This document shows, in pieces, positions 42,686 through 51,756 of a stretch of 64,000 nucleotides of DNA (the stretch's first letter is position 1; the number at the start of each line of letters is the position of its first letter). The stretch covers positions 26,574 through 90,573 of the forward strand of contig JBCBYB010000017.1 of the NCBI GenBank assembly GCA_039816045.1. The letters run 5' to 3'. Source of the DNA: Thermohalobaculum sp039816045. GTDB lineage: Bacteria; Pseudomonadota; Alphaproteobacteria; Rhodobacterales; Rhodobacteraceae. The translations under genes and the position numbers were made by a program. A model generated the notes under the pieces. That model saw only the letters and a program-made list of their open reading frames with translations, was not told the origin of the DNA and did not search any database.

Positions 42686-44593
42686 ATGAAACAAGACCAA
42701 GGCGTCGGCGAGCTCCGCAAGGCGATGGGCGAGTGCCGATGGCATTTTACAAACGTCGCGATCTTCAGTGTTTTCGTGAATATGCTGATGTTGACCGGCC
42801 CGCTTTTCATGCTTCAGACTTATGATCGCGTGCTGACCAGCCGCTCCGAGGAGACCCTGGTCGCATTGCTTGTTCTGGTCAGCGCATTGTTTTTGCTCTT
42901 TGGCATGCTGGATTTTGCCCGCGGGCGCGTGTTGGCGCGCGCAGGGGCGAAGTTCCAGACCATGCTCGACAGCCGCGTCTTCACGGCGATTATGAAGAAA
43001 TCGGTCTCTCCGGCCGAGCGGGCGAAACCCAACACCAGCGCGCGCGATCTCGAATCAATCCGGTCTCTGTTGGCGAGCCCGGCACCGTTCGCACTGTTCG
43101 ACGTGCCGTGGACGCCGCTCTTTCTCGCCGTGATTTTTCTCTTCCACCCGTTGATGGGGTGGGTGGCCGTGGGCGGCGGGCTCATTCTAATCGCGCTGAC
43201 CCTGATCAACCAAATCCGGTCGCGCGAACCGAATGCCGAGAGCCAGGCCGCCAGCTTCGAGGCGGAGAACCTCGGCGAGGCGATGCGCCAGAACGCCGAG
43301 GTGGTTCAGGGTCTCGGCATGCACAATGACGGCATGGGCCGATGGGCACGCCTGCGCAACATGGCGATGGAGAAACAGCTTCTCGCCACCGACCGGACCT
43401 CGAGCTACACCTCCTCGTCGAAGGCGCTGCGGTTCTATCTCCAGTCCGTTATGCTGGCCGTCGGCGCCTGGCTGGTGCTGCAACAGCAGCTGTCGCCGGG
43501 CATGATGATCGCGGGCTCGATCCTGATGGGCCGCGCGCTTGCCCCCATCGAGCAGGCCATCGGCCAATGGGCCCAGGCCCAGCGTGCCTGGCGCGGTTGG
43601 AAATCGCTCGGCGAGATGCTGCAGACGATCCCGATTGAACGTCCGAAGACCGAACTGCCGGCCCCGAAAGGTTATGTCGAGGTGCAGAAGGTTGCCGTGC
43701 TGGCGCCCGGTGAGGAAGTTCCCGCCCTTCGGGGGATCTCCTTCAAGGTCGAGCCTGGCCAGGCGCTCGGCGTGATCGGACCCTCCGGTGCGGGCAAGAC
43801 GACGCTCGCCAAGGTGCTGGTCGGCGTGTGGCCACCGGCGGCTGGCAAGGTCCGGCTCGACGGCGCGGCGCTGGATCAGTGGCCGACCAATGAGCTCGGA
43901 CGGCATATCGGCTATCTCAGCCAGGACATCGGCCTCTTCGCCGGCACGGTGGCGGAGAACATCGCCCGGCTCTCGCCGAAGCCCGACGACCGACTGGTGG
44001 TCGAAGCGGCTCAACGCGCGGGCGCCCACGATCTGCTGCTCAGCCTTCCGCAAGGCTACAACACCCAGATCGGCTATGCCGGCGGGCGGCTCTCCGGCGG
44101 TCAGCGCCAGCGGGTCGCCCTCGCGCGGGCACTTTATGGTGATCCGCCCGTGCTTGTGCTCGACGAGCCGAATGCCAATCTGGATGCCCAGGGTGAACAG
44201 GCCCTGGTGGACGCGATCCGGGAGGCGAAGTCGCGGGGCAAGACGGTGGTTGTGATGGCGCACCGGCCCTCGGCGATCGCGGCCTGCGATCTGCTGCTGA
44301 TGATCGACAAGGGGCTCCAGGTGGACTTCGGACCGCGCGACGAGGTGCTCAAGAAGCGCACCCGCAACTACCCGCAGCTGGTCGGCGGCGGCAAAGGCGG
44401 CGCGGCGGCCCCAGCAGGCGCACCGGGAACCGCTCCGGGCGCAGTCGCGGCGCCCCAAGGCTCGGGAAATCCGGGCGGTGGCGCGGCGGCGGCCGCTAGG
44501 ACGGCGCAAGCGGACCCGGACGCGAAACCCTCCGCCGGTCAGACGATCTCGATGGACCCCGCCTCCCTTCTCAACCCAGGAGACAAGGCATGA
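42686..44593 (+). CDS. Type I secretion system permease/ATPase (PrtD/HlyB-type)
   Basis: The product is 635 aa. The N-terminal ~300 residues are an ABC exporter membrane domain with six helices (VNMLMLTGPLFMLQTYDRVL near residues 32-51 is typical of PrtD-type proteins). The ATPase domain has Walker A GPSGAGKTT near 365-373, signature LSGGQRQRVALARAL and Walker B VLVLDEPNANLD. There is no C39 peptidase domain. An unusual Gly/Ala/Pro-rich tail of about 60 residues (from residue ~570) follows the ATPase. It overlaps the HlyD gene by 4 nt. The exported substrate is not evident nearby. Confidence 0.94.
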   Translation: MKQDQGVGELRKAMGECRWHFTNVAIFSVFVNMLMLTGPLFMLQTYDRVLTSRSEETLVALLVLVSALFLLFGMLDFARGRVLARAGAKFQTMLDSRVFTAIMKKSVSPAERAKPNTSARDLESIRSLLASPAPFALFDVPWTPLFLAVIFLFHPLMGWVAVGGGLILIALTLINQIRSREPNAESQAASFEAENLGEAMRQNAEVVQGLGMHNDGMGRWARLRNMAMEKQLLATDRTSSYTSSSKALRFYLQSVMLAVGAWLVLQQQLSPGMMIAGSILMGRALAPIEQAIGQWAQAQRAWRGWKSLGEMLQTIPIERPKTELPAPKGYVEVQKVAVLAPGEEVPALRGISFKVEPGQALGVIGPSGAGKTTLAKVLVGVWPPAAGKVRLDGAALDQWPTNELGRHIGYLSQDIGLFAGTVAENIARLSPKPDDRLVVEAAQRAGAHDLLLSLPQGYNTQIGYAGGRLSGGQRQRVALARALYGDPPVLVLDEPNANLDAQGEQALVDAIREAKSRGKTVVVMAHRPSAIAACDLLLMIDKGLQVDFGPRDEVLKKRTRNYPQLVGGGKGGAAAPAGAPGTAPGAVAAPQGSGNPGGGAAAAARTAQADPDAKPSAGQTISMDPASLLNPGDKA

Positions 44594-45936
44594 CCCCTCA
44601 GCTGCAGCTTCCCGGACCGGGCGGTGCCGCCCCACAGAAACAGCCCGAACAGTGGAGCGCCCGCGGCTACATCCGCTTCGGTCTCTTCTCGGTGTTCCTC
44701 TTGGTCGGCGGCCTCGGCACCTGGGGTGCAACCGCGAAACTCGCCGGCGCCGTGGTCGCCTCGGGCACGCTGCGGGTGACGGCCCAGCAACAGGTCGTGC
44801 AGCACCCCGATGGCGGCGTGGTCGGCGCGATCCACGTAAAGGACGGCGATGTGGTCGAGGGTGGCGCCGTTTTGGTGACCCTCGACGGCACCTCCCTGAC
44901 GGCAGAGCTTGCGGCCCTCGAAGGCCAACTTTTCGAGCTGATGGCGCGGCGCGGACGGTTGATGGCCGAGCAAGCGGAGGCTGACAGGATTCTCTTCGAC
45001 GAGGAGCTGTTGGCGGTTGCCGAAATCGATCCGGAAGTGCGCGTCCTGGTGGATGGTCAGCAGAGCCTCTTCACGGCGCGTATCCAAACCATGCAGCGCG
45101 AGATGTCCGTAATGGGCGAACGCCAGGGCCAGATCTCGGAGCAGATCACCGGAACGGAGGCGGAGCTCGAGGCCCTGCAGCAGCAGCTCGACCTCATCGA
45201 GGAGGAGCTGGTCGCGGCGCTTGACCTGCTCGCAAAGGGCCTGATCCAAAAATCCCGCGTGCTGAGCCTGCAACGGGAGGCGGCGCGCCTGAAGGGCGAG
45301 GTCGGCCAGATGATCGCTCAGAACGCGCAGCTCAAAGGCCAGATCTCCGAGATCGAGATCGAGCAGCTCCGCATGATGGATACCCGCCGCGAGGAGGCGA
45401 TCACGCAGCTCCGCGAGATTGGCTACCGCGAGCTCGAGCTGAAGCAGAACCGCATCCAGCTGAAGGAGCAGCTCGACCGCCTCGACATCCGCGCGCCCCG
45501 TGCCGGCGTGATCTATGACAGCCAAGTCCATGCGCTGAAGGCCGTGATCCGCCCCGCCGACCCGCTCATGTATGTCGTCCCGACCGACACCGGCATGACC
45601 ATCGAGGCGCGCGTCGACACCATCGACATCGACTCGGTCTATATCGGCCAGGACACGGCCTTGCGCTTCTCCGCCTTCAACTCCCGCACCACGCCCGAGC
45701 TGAAGGGCCATGTGGTTAAGATGTCAGCGGATTCTTTCACCGACGAGGCGACCGGCCAACAGTTCTACAAGGTCGAGGTGGCGCTCGAAGAGGGCGAGCT
45801 GGAGAAGCTCGAGGGCCTGGAGCTGGTCGCCGGCATGCCGGTGGAGACCCACATCCAGACCGAAGAGCGCACGCCGCTCAACTACATGGTCCGCCCGCTG
45901 ACCGACTATCTGGGCCGCGCGCTGAAGGAGCAGTGA
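44590..45936 (+). CDS. Type I secretion periplasmic adaptor (HlyD/PrtE family)
   Basis: The product is 448 aa and starts in the ATGA overlap with the ABC gene. A single membrane helix (GLFSVFLLVGGLGTWGATAK, about residues 33-52) anchors it. The lipoyl-like half-motifs VQHPDGGVVGAIHVKDGDVV (about 74-93) and IRAPRAGVIYDSQVHALKAV (about 300-319) flank a long coiled-coil hairpin. The C-terminal beta-barrel ends near residue 440. It bridges the ABC exporter to an outer-membrane channel, which is not encoded here. Confidence 0.95.
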   Translation: MTPQLQLPGPGGAAPQKQPEQWSARGYIRFGLFSVFLLVGGLGTWGATAKLAGAVVASGTLRVTAQQQVVQHPDGGVVGAIHVKDGDVVEGGAVLVTLDGTSLTAELAALEGQLFELMARRGRLMAEQAEADRILFDEELLAVAEIDPEVRVLVDGQQSLFTARIQTMQREMSVMGERQGQISEQITGTEAELEALQQQLDLIEEELVAALDLLAKGLIQKSRVLSLQREAARLKGEVGQMIAQNAQLKGQISEIEIEQLRMMDTRREEAITQLREIGYRELELKQNRIQLKEQLDRLDIRAPRAGVIYDSQVHALKAVIRPADPLMYVVPTDTGMTIEARVDTIDIDSVYIGQDTALRFSAFNSRTTPELKGHVVKMSADSFTDEATGQQFYKVEVALEEGELEKLEGLELVAGMPVETHIQTEERTPLNYMVRPLTDYLGRALKEQ

Positions 45937-46048
45937 GGCCGACGTGACCAGCCGCCCCCCGGTCATCGGCCCGGGGGCGGCCTCGGTTGCCCTTGACCGC
46001 GCCGGTCCTGCGCCCACCTTTCACCGGGTAGCAGCACAGGACCACGCG

Positions 46049-47239
46049 ATGGACGGCGAAAACACGACCGCTCTCGAGATCGAGGTTCTGCCCGGCATCG
46101 ACCGGGTCTCCGCCGCCGACTGGGACGCCTGCGCCGCACCCGAGCGCACCGATGGCGGCCCGGCCCTGAACCCCTTCGTCACCCACGCCTTTCTCCATGC
46201 CCTTGAGGAGAGCGGGTCGGCCACGCCGCGTACGGGCTGGCAACCACAGCATCTGGTGGCCCGGGTTGACGGGCAAGCCGTTGGCGCGATGCCGCTCTAT
46301 CTCAAGAGCCACAGCCAGGGCGAGTATGTCTTCGACCACTCCTGGGCCCATGCCTTCGAGCGTGCGGGCGGAGACTACTACCCGAAACTGCAAGGGGCCG
46401 TGCCATTCACGCCGGCAACCGGACCACGGCTGTTGGTGAACCCAAACGCCGGGGTCGCCCCGCAAGCGGTGCGCTCGGCACTCCTGGAGGGCGGCGCGCA
46501 GCTCTGTGACCGCCATGGGCTGAGCTCGCTGCATGTGACCTTCTGCACCGATGAGGAATGGCACCTCGGCGGCCAACTCGGCCTGCTCCAGCGGACAGAC
46601 CAGCAGTTCCACTGGCAGAACGACGGCTATGCCAGCTTCGACGCCTTCCTCGACGCACTGGCCTCGCGCAAACGCAAGACGCTGAGGAAAGAGCGCGCCA
46701 AGGCGGTCGAGAACGGCATCCGGATCCACTGGCTGACGGGCGAGGCGATCCGGCCCGAGCACTGGGAGGCGTTCTGGATCTTCTACCAGGACACCGGCAG
46801 CCGAAAATGGGGCCGCCCCTACCTCACGCGCGCCTTCTTCGATCTGGTGACCGAGAGCATGGCCGATGCGCTGCTGCTGATCATGTGCGAGCGGGACGGG
46901 CGCTGGGTCGCGGGCGCCCTGAACATCATCAGCCGGGAGACGCTCTTCGGGCGCTATTGGGGCTGCACCGAGGATCACCCCTGCCTGCACTTCGAGACCT
47001 GCTATTATCAGGCGATCGAGTTTGCCATCGAGCACGGGCTGAAGCGGGTGGAGGCAGGCGCACAAGGCGGGCACAAGCTCGCCCGCGGCTATGGGCCGGT
47101 GGTGACGCGCTCGCTCCACCACATCGCCCATCCTGGGCTCCGGGACGCCATCGACCGCTATCTGGAGGCCGAGCGCGAGGCGGTGGAGAGCGAGGCCGAA
47201 GCGCTCCTCGACATGACCCCTTTCAAGAAGAGCGGGTAG
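46049..47239 (+). CDS. FemAB-like acyltransferase (PF04339-type, GNAT fold)
   Basis: The product is 396 aa from the ATG at 46049; a GTG at 45944 in the same frame would add 35 residues of low-complexity sequence. Family features are LNPFVTHAFLHALEESG near residues 39-55 and FDHSWAHAFERAGGDYYPKL near 94-113. RKTLRKER near 210 and GRYWGCTEDHPCLHFETCYY near 299-318 follow. A final GAQGGHKLARGYGPV segment closes the core. These proteins are predicted N-acyltransferases, but their substrates are unknown. It follows the T1SS adaptor and may modify an exported product. Confidence 0.88.
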   Translation: MDGENTTALEIEVLPGIDRVSAADWDACAAPERTDGGPALNPFVTHAFLHALEESGSATPRTGWQPQHLVARVDGQAVGAMPLYLKSHSQGEYVFDHSWAHAFERAGGDYYPKLQGAVPFTPATGPRLLVNPNAGVAPQAVRSALLEGGAQLCDRHGLSSLHVTFCTDEEWHLGGQLGLLQRTDQQFHWQNDGYASFDAFLDALASRKRKTLRKERAKAVENGIRIHWLTGEAIRPEHWEAFWIFYQDTGSRKWGRPYLTRAFFDLVTESMADALLLIMCERDGRWVAGALNIISRETLFGRYWGCTEDHPCLHFETCYYQAIEFAIEHGLKRVEAGAQGGHKLARGYGPVVTRSLHHIAHPGLRDAIDRYLEAEREAVESEAEALLDMTPFKKSG

Positions 47240-47250
47240 ACGCGAAACGC

Positions 47251-47279
47251 TTCTCGACCGCCGTCATTTGGTCTATACT
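47251..47279 (+). promoter_or_regulatory. Possible promoter for the secreted 377-aa protein
   Basis: A good -10 box, TATACT at 47274-47279, has a weak TTCTCG at -35 with 17-nt spacing. It lies about 70 nt before the ATG at 47347. Confidence 0.3.
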
Positions 47280-47346
47280 AATCCTGTTAGTGTTCGGGAG
47301 CGCGTTCTCTGGGGGTGCCGTCAACCGACTGCACAGAGAGTACGAC

Positions 47347-48480
47347 ATGACCCACACGATATTTCGGCTGCGGCCCCTGCGCGGCGGCGTCGTCCGTTTG
47401 CTGCCGGTGCTCGCCATCCTCGCCCTGATGCCCGCACTTGCCGCCGCCCAGGACGGCTGCCGGTTCTGGGAACACCCGGGCGGGGGGACACGGAATGCCA
47501 ATTTCAACATGCCGGACCGCGCGCTCGGCTACTCCTGGGGAAACTACAGCCGGCGCTTCACCGGAGCCGAGCTGAAATCCGGCGAGCCGGTCATCTACAA
47601 GAACGCGGCCCGCGTCGAGGTGCGGGCCCAAGGGACGGATATGAGCCTCTATCTCTACCGGGGCGACAATTTCGACGACGAATTCCAAGCCATTCAGTGT
47701 AGACGCGGCAACACCTGCACGATCATCCTCGGCAAAGCGATGCGCGACAAAGTCGGCTCACTGATCTGCAGCCGCGACACCCGGATCGACCGGGCTGGCT
47801 CGATGATCGACATGCTCGGCGAATTCGACAAGAACCATTTGATCCCCTCCAACCTGATCGCCGACGGGATGGTTGCGTCTGTTCATGGCTTGGTGCGCCG
47901 GCAACGTGCGCGGTTTTACAATGGTCGGATCGAGATCCGCCGCGGGCGCATGATTTGGAGCACTGGCCACGAGCTGTGCCAGGCCATCTCCTGCCAGCCC
48001 GAAGCCGACCCGTGGCGGCGCAAGTATCGCGACTATCTGAGGTTCGAGTATGAGGGGCGCGGACGCCTCAAGGCGGATGGCCGGATCTACGATATGACAG
48101 TCGATATCTGGCTTTTGCCCCGTCTCGAAAACGGCGCCCTGGTGTTCGACTCAACCGCTTACAAGGTGAATGCCCATGGCGGCAGCTGGGCGGACAGGAT
48201 CGAGCGGGAGATGAAGACAGCCGTTCGCAATGCCTTCCCGGATGTTGGATCGCAGGTGACGCAGGATGTTCGCCGCCTGATCGTCAGTCTCTTGGGCGCA
48301 GATGGGCGGCGTATCCTCAACAACAACACCCAGCTTCTCTTCAGCCATCCCTGCATCGCGCAGATGCAACGGGTGGGCTATCCGGGGCACGCCTACACGC
48401 CGGGGCAACTCTCCAACATCTGCAGCGGCACCACGCCCGAGCGCGTGGCGGCTCCGGGGATCCGGCTGCTGAAGCGGTGA
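47347..48480 (+). CDS. Secreted protein of unknown function
   Basis: The product is 377 aa from the ATG at 47347; the frame is open far upstream only because it is antisense-like to the preceding gene. A signal peptide (basic RLRPLRGG, hydrophobic core, ending PALAAAQ near residue 36) is clear. The mature protein has eight Cys, mostly as close pairs (CRRGNTC; CQAISC). It contains GYSWGNYSRRFTG near 63 and an acidic MIDMLGEFDKNHLIPSN segment near 155-171. No known domain is recognised. Confidence 0.78.
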   Translation: MTHTIFRLRPLRGGVVRLLPVLAILALMPALAAAQDGCRFWEHPGGGTRNANFNMPDRALGYSWGNYSRRFTGAELKSGEPVIYKNAARVEVRAQGTDMSLYLYRGDNFDDEFQAIQCRRGNTCTIILGKAMRDKVGSLICSRDTRIDRAGSMIDMLGEFDKNHLIPSNLIADGMVASVHGLVRRQRARFYNGRIEIRRGRMIWSTGHELCQAISCQPEADPWRRKYRDYLRFEYEGRGRLKADGRIYDMTVDIWLLPRLENGALVFDSTAYKVNAHGGSWADRIEREMKTAVRNAFPDVGSQVTQDVRRLIVSLLGADGRRILNNNTQLLFSHPCIAQMQRVGYPGHAYTPGQLSNICSGTTPERVAAPGIRLLKR

Positions 48481-48487
48481 GACAACA

Positions 48488-48515
48488 GGCGCCGGGCCGC
48501 GTTTCGCCCGGCGCC
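48488..48515. terminator. Perfect hairpin between convergent genes
   Basis: GGCGCCGGGC pairs with GCCCGGCGCC (10 bp, 8-nt loop) just after the stop at 48480 and 12 nt before the peroxiredoxin stop. It is symmetric and could stop transcription from both sides, although no T-run is present. Confidence 0.5.
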
Positions 48516-48526
48516 GCGTGCCATCG

Positions 48527-49018
48527 TCAGAGACCGGCCGCTGCCATCAACGCCGGTGCCGAGGTCGCCTCTGCTTCGCCCGGATTGTCTTCCACCACCA
48601 GCGCGCTCACGGTGCCGTCATCGACCACGGCGGCAAAGCGCTTGGCCCGGCCGAGCAGCCCGACCACATCCGCCGAGAAATCGAGGCCCATCGCCTGCAC
48701 GAAGGCACCGGAGGCATCGCCCAGCATCCGGATGCCGGCCTCAGACGCGCCGGTTGCCTCGCCCCACTTCCCCATCACAAACGGATCGTTGACCGAGAGG
48801 CAGACAACGCTGTCCACACCCTTCTCTTTGAGCGCGCCCATCGCCTCGATGAAGCTCGGGACATGGGTGTTGTCGCAGGTTGGCGTAAAGGCGCCCGGGA
48901 CGCCGAACATCGCGACTTTCTTGCCCGCAAAGACGTCGGCCGTCGGAACCTGGGCGGGTCCGTCCGCCGTCATCTCGAAAAGCGTGCCTTCGGGCAGTTT
49001 TGCGCCGGTCTCGATCAT
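48527..49018 (-). CDS. Peroxiredoxin, Prx5/hybrid type
   Basis: The product is 163 aa from the ATG at 49018. The peroxidatic Cys lies in the signature FGVPGAFTPTCDNTHVPSF near residues 39-57. CLSVNDPFVMGKWGEATGAS near 74-93 and GLLGRAKRFAAVVDDGTVS near 120-139 complete the Prx5 pattern. It reduces peroxides with thiols, probably glutathione or glutaredoxin. It is separate from the AraC gene upstream by 85 nt. Confidence 0.95.
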   Translation of the reverse strand: MIETGAKLPEGTLFEMTADGPAQVPTADVFAGKKVAMFGVPGAFTPTCDNTHVPSFIEAMGALKEKGVDSVVCLSVNDPFVMGKWGEATGASEAGIRMLGDASGAFVQAMGLDFSADVVGLLGRAKRFAAVVDDGTVSALVVEDNPGEAEATSAPALMAAAGL

Positions 49019-49103
49019 CTCTCTTCCCCTATGAAGCTGCGTGAGGTGGTCGTCGTTCGGACGCCATGCCCCGCCCGGGGGTGTAGCGCCTTTGCCGCCG
49101 GGT

Positions 49104-49895
49104 TCAAAGCGCTTCGCCCGCGGCCGCCGCCATGCGCAAGTCCCGCGGCGCCTCGCCATAGCGCGCCTGGAACGCCCGGGTCAGCGCCTCGGCGCTGCCA
49201 TAACCGAGCGCATGGGCGACCCGGCCAACCCGCGCACCCCGGACGAGCTGCTGCCGCGCCAGGGTCAGGCGCCAGCGGCGCAGATAGGCCTTAGGCGTCT
49301 CCCCGACCCGGGCCGCGAACAGCTCTGTGAAGCGCGAGAGCGAGAGACCGGCCTCTCCCGCGAGATCCCGGTTGGTCCAGGCTCGGCCCGGCACGCCATG
49401 AATCGCCACCAGCGCCCGCGAGATCCGGGGACAAGCGAGCCCGCCGATCAAGCCCGTCTCCTGGGCGCCGCGTTCGATCTCAGCCCGCAGGAGGCGGATG
49501 AGAAGGACCTCGGTCAGCCGCGCCAACACCCCTTCGACACCGCAGCGGGCGGCCTCCGCCTCCGCTTGGATCAGGTGGATGAGCGCGCCGGTCTCGGCAT
49601 CCTGTTCGGCCGAGAGGACAACGCATTGCGGCAACGCCGACAGCAGAGGGTTCTCCGCCCCGCCCCAATCCACGCCGAGCACCAGAGCTCCGTCGAGCGC
49701 CGGGCAACTCCGCTGTCCAAGCGGCCAGAACCGCGCCTCTGGCACCGGGCCACCGATCACCGCAAGCCGCCCAACTGCCGCCGCATCACCGACCCGGAGC
49801 GAAAACCGCTCCATCAGCGACGAGAGCCGATCAGGGCGGGGCTCAGTAGCGGAATTTTCGGTGTCTGGGTCAGGTTTTTCGGATTTTTCTTGCAT
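49104..49895 (-). CDS. AraC-family transcriptional regulator
   Basis: The product is 263 aa. The N-terminal ~150 residues form a cupin-like ligand or redox-sensing domain. The C-terminal AraC DNA-binding domain has two helix-turn-helix units: RDLAGEAGLSLSRFTELFAA near residues 175-194 and VGRVAHALGYGSAEALTRAF near 222-241. It is divergent, by 52 bp, from an AhpC/TSA-like gene, which it probably regulates. Confidence 0.92.
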   Translation of the reverse strand: MQEKSEKPDPDTENSATEPRPDRLSSLMERFSLRVGDAAAVGRLAVIGGPVPEARFWPLGQRSCPALDGALVLGVDWGGAENPLLSALPQCVVLSAEQDAETGALIHLIQAEAEAARCGVEGVLARLTEVLLIRLLRAEIERGAQETGLIGGLACPRISRALVAIHGVPGRAWTNRDLAGEAGLSLSRFTELFAARVGETPKAYLRRWRLTLARQQLVRGARVGRVAHALGYGSAEALTRAFQARYGEAPRDLRMAAAAGEAL

Positions 49896-49947
49896 GAAGA
49901 TCCATTATCTCTCTGCCATCCGGCAATCAACCCCAGAGGAACCCGCC

Positions 49948-50484
49948 ATGCTGATGCCCCGCAAGAAGACCCCCGATCTGTCCCTGCCCCTGCTCGGTGG
50001 CGGCACCTGCGACCTCGCAGCCGAAAGCTCGGAGCGTGGAACGGTCGTCTGCTTTTATCGCGGGCTGCACTGCCCGATCTGTGCGACCTATCTGACCGAG
50101 CTGGAGAAGCGCACCGCCGATTTCGCCGAGCGCGGCGTCACCACCGTGGCCGTCTCCTCGGACGGTGAGGACCGCGCCCAGCAGATGGCCGACAAGATCG
50201 GGGCCAAGGGACTGCGCATCGCCTATGACCTGCCGTTGCCGGTCGCGAAGGAATGGGGCCTCTACATCTCGACCTCGCGCGGCGTTACCTCGATCGGCAT
50301 CGAGGAGCCGGCGCTGTTCTCCGAGCCTGGGTTGTTCATGGTGACGCCAGACCAGACGCTCTACTACGGCTCGGTTCAGACAATGCCGTTCGTGCGGCCG
50401 CATTTCTCGGAACTGGTGGGCGCGCTCGATTTCGCGATTGCCAAAAGCTACCCGGCCCGCGGGGAGTATGCCGGCGCCGTGTGA
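49948..50484 (+). CDS. AhpC/TSA-family peroxiredoxin-like protein
   Basis: The product is 178 aa with CAGAGGAACC before the ATG at 49948. The thioredoxin-fold redoxin domain has FYRGLHCPICATYLTELEKR near residues 36-55, so the active site is CPIC (CxxC). VAVSSDGEDRAQQMADKIG follows near 70-88. There is no signal peptide, placing it in the cytoplasm. The divergent AraC regulator suggests inducible expression, for example by an electrophile or peroxide. Confidence 0.9.
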   Translation: MLMPRKKTPDLSLPLLGGGTCDLAAESSERGTVVCFYRGLHCPICATYLTELEKRTADFAERGVTTVAVSSDGEDRAQQMADKIGAKGLRIAYDLPLPVAKEWGLYISTSRGVTSIGIEEPALFSEPGLFMVTPDQTLYYGSVQTMPFVRPHFSELVGALDFAIAKSYPARGEYAGAV

Positions 50485-50499
50485 CGCCAGCAGGAGACG

Positions 50500-50526
50500 A
50501 AAAACCCCGGCCACGTCGGGCCGGGG
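50500..50526 (-). terminator. Intrinsic terminator of the Lys-rich gene pair
   Basis: CCCCGGCC at 50505-50512 pairs with GGCCGGGG at 50519-50526 across a 6-nt loop. On the minus strand it is followed by TTTTT. It lies 13 nt past the stop at 50539 and is the clearest rho-independent terminator in the window. Confidence 0.8.
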
Positions 50527-50538
50527 CCATCAGGCAGA

Positions 50539-51717
50539 TCACTCGACCTTCAGGTCGTTGATCATCATGCTCTCGTAGAACTTGCCCTTCATCCAGGCAT
50601 CGAACATCGACTGGGTGCCGCTGGTCATGCGGAAGGACGTATTGCCCTCCGCGGTGGATTTGCGCTCCACAACGGTCTTGTAGGCGCCCATATGCGTCTT
50701 CAGCGTCAAACGGATCTCAACGGGCAGATCGATCACACGCTTGCCCTTGTAAGCAGATTTGATCGCGGTCACGAGCCCTTCGTGCACATCGTCGAGGTGC
50801 CCGCCGAAGCTGCCGAAATGCTCTGGGCTGTCGCCGCCGACCCCGGTCATCCAGCACTCGGCAAAGCCGGCCTTGCCGCCATCCCAGTCCCAGCTGCTGT
50901 CTTCGGTGGCTTTCACGCACTCGATCAGGAACTTTTTGGCGAGTTTGTCCGGCGAGCTCAGGCTCTTACTCGCAAACTGCTCGCAGACCGGCAGGAACTC
51001 GTTCTCCCAAACCGTGTCGCCCTGATACCCCATGGCCTTCATCTGCTTGACAACTTCAGCAAACGCCTTGTCGTGGGGCCCTTTCTCGATCGCCTCAATA
51101 TAAGCTATGGCCGCATCGGCGATCTCGATGACCTTTGGCGCCTTTGACATCTTCGAGGCCTTGTAAGCGGCCGTGCCAAGCGTCGCGAGGGCCTTGATCA
51201 CCGTGACAGCGCTTTTGAGAGCCGGGTTCGGCACCGCAACCGTCACGATGTCAAGCACAGCCAAGACATCTTTCGCTGCCGGCCCCTTCTTGTCGCCCGC
51301 TTTCAGCATATCGACGCGGGCCTTTAACAGGGCGAGTTTCGCGTTCTGGCCCCACTCTTCGATACTTTTTGAGAAAGCCGATTTGAATTTATTGTTGTCC
51401 CACGGCAAGGCTTTGCCGAGGTTGGAGGTATCGGCCTTGACCTCCATCGCCATCTCGCCGTCGACTTCGACAAACCCTTCGCCGCCGATGGCCGTGAAGT
51501 CGAAGATCCCGTCCTTCTGCAGCTTGGAGATCTGTTTGCGAAGCGCCAGCACCTTGTTGGAGAGTTGCTTTTGCTTGGCCTTGATGCGCTCACCAGCGCT
51601 GGATTTCGCGAGGATGGGGCTCGCCTTCAGCTTGGCTTCGAGCTCGTTGAACTTCTTGAGCGCCTCGGTGATCTTGGCATCGAGGGCCGCCCATTTCTTT
51701 TGTGCAGCATCACCCAT
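50539..51717 (-). CDS. Unrecognised Lys-rich protein, 392 aa
   Basis: The product is 392 aa with a TAGGAGA ribosome site and no signal peptide. The N-terminal ~70 residues are a Lys-rich coiled coil. A short beta region with GGEGFVEVDGEMAMEVKA lies near residues 78-95. A hydrophobic helical stretch, VLDIVTVAVPNPALKSAVTV, lies near 153-172. The C-terminal half contains WENEFLPVCEQF near 239 and WDWDGGKAGFAECWMTGVGG near 276-295. It is co-transcribed with the 141-aa gene (39-nt gap) and ends at a strong terminator. Codon use is richer in AAG than its neighbours, which suggests acquisition. No family was recognised. Confidence 0.8.
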   Translation of the reverse strand: MGDAAQKKWAALDAKITEALKKFNELEAKLKASPILAKSSAGERIKAKQKQLSNKVLALRKQISKLQKDGIFDFTAIGGEGFVEVDGEMAMEVKADTSNLGKALPWDNNKFKSAFSKSIEEWGQNAKLALLKARVDMLKAGDKKGPAAKDVLAVLDIVTVAVPNPALKSAVTVIKALATLGTAAYKASKMSKAPKVIEIADAAIAYIEAIEKGPHDKAFAEVVKQMKAMGYQGDTVWENEFLPVCEQFASKSLSSPDKLAKKFLIECVKATEDSSWDWDGGKAGFAECWMTGVGGDSPEHFGSFGGHLDDVHEGLVTAIKSAYKGKRVIDLPVEIRLTLKTHMGAYKTVVERKSTAEGNTSFRMTSGTQSMFDAWMKGKFYESMMINDLKVE

Positions 51718-51756
51718 GGGTGTCTCCTAAAATCTTCGTCTGAAAAGGGGAAAGGG

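Noticed and set aside
46558..47346. Upstream part of the frame of the secreted 377-aa protein
   Set aside because: It overlaps the FemAB-like gene in another frame. A signal peptide begins exactly at the ATG at 47347.
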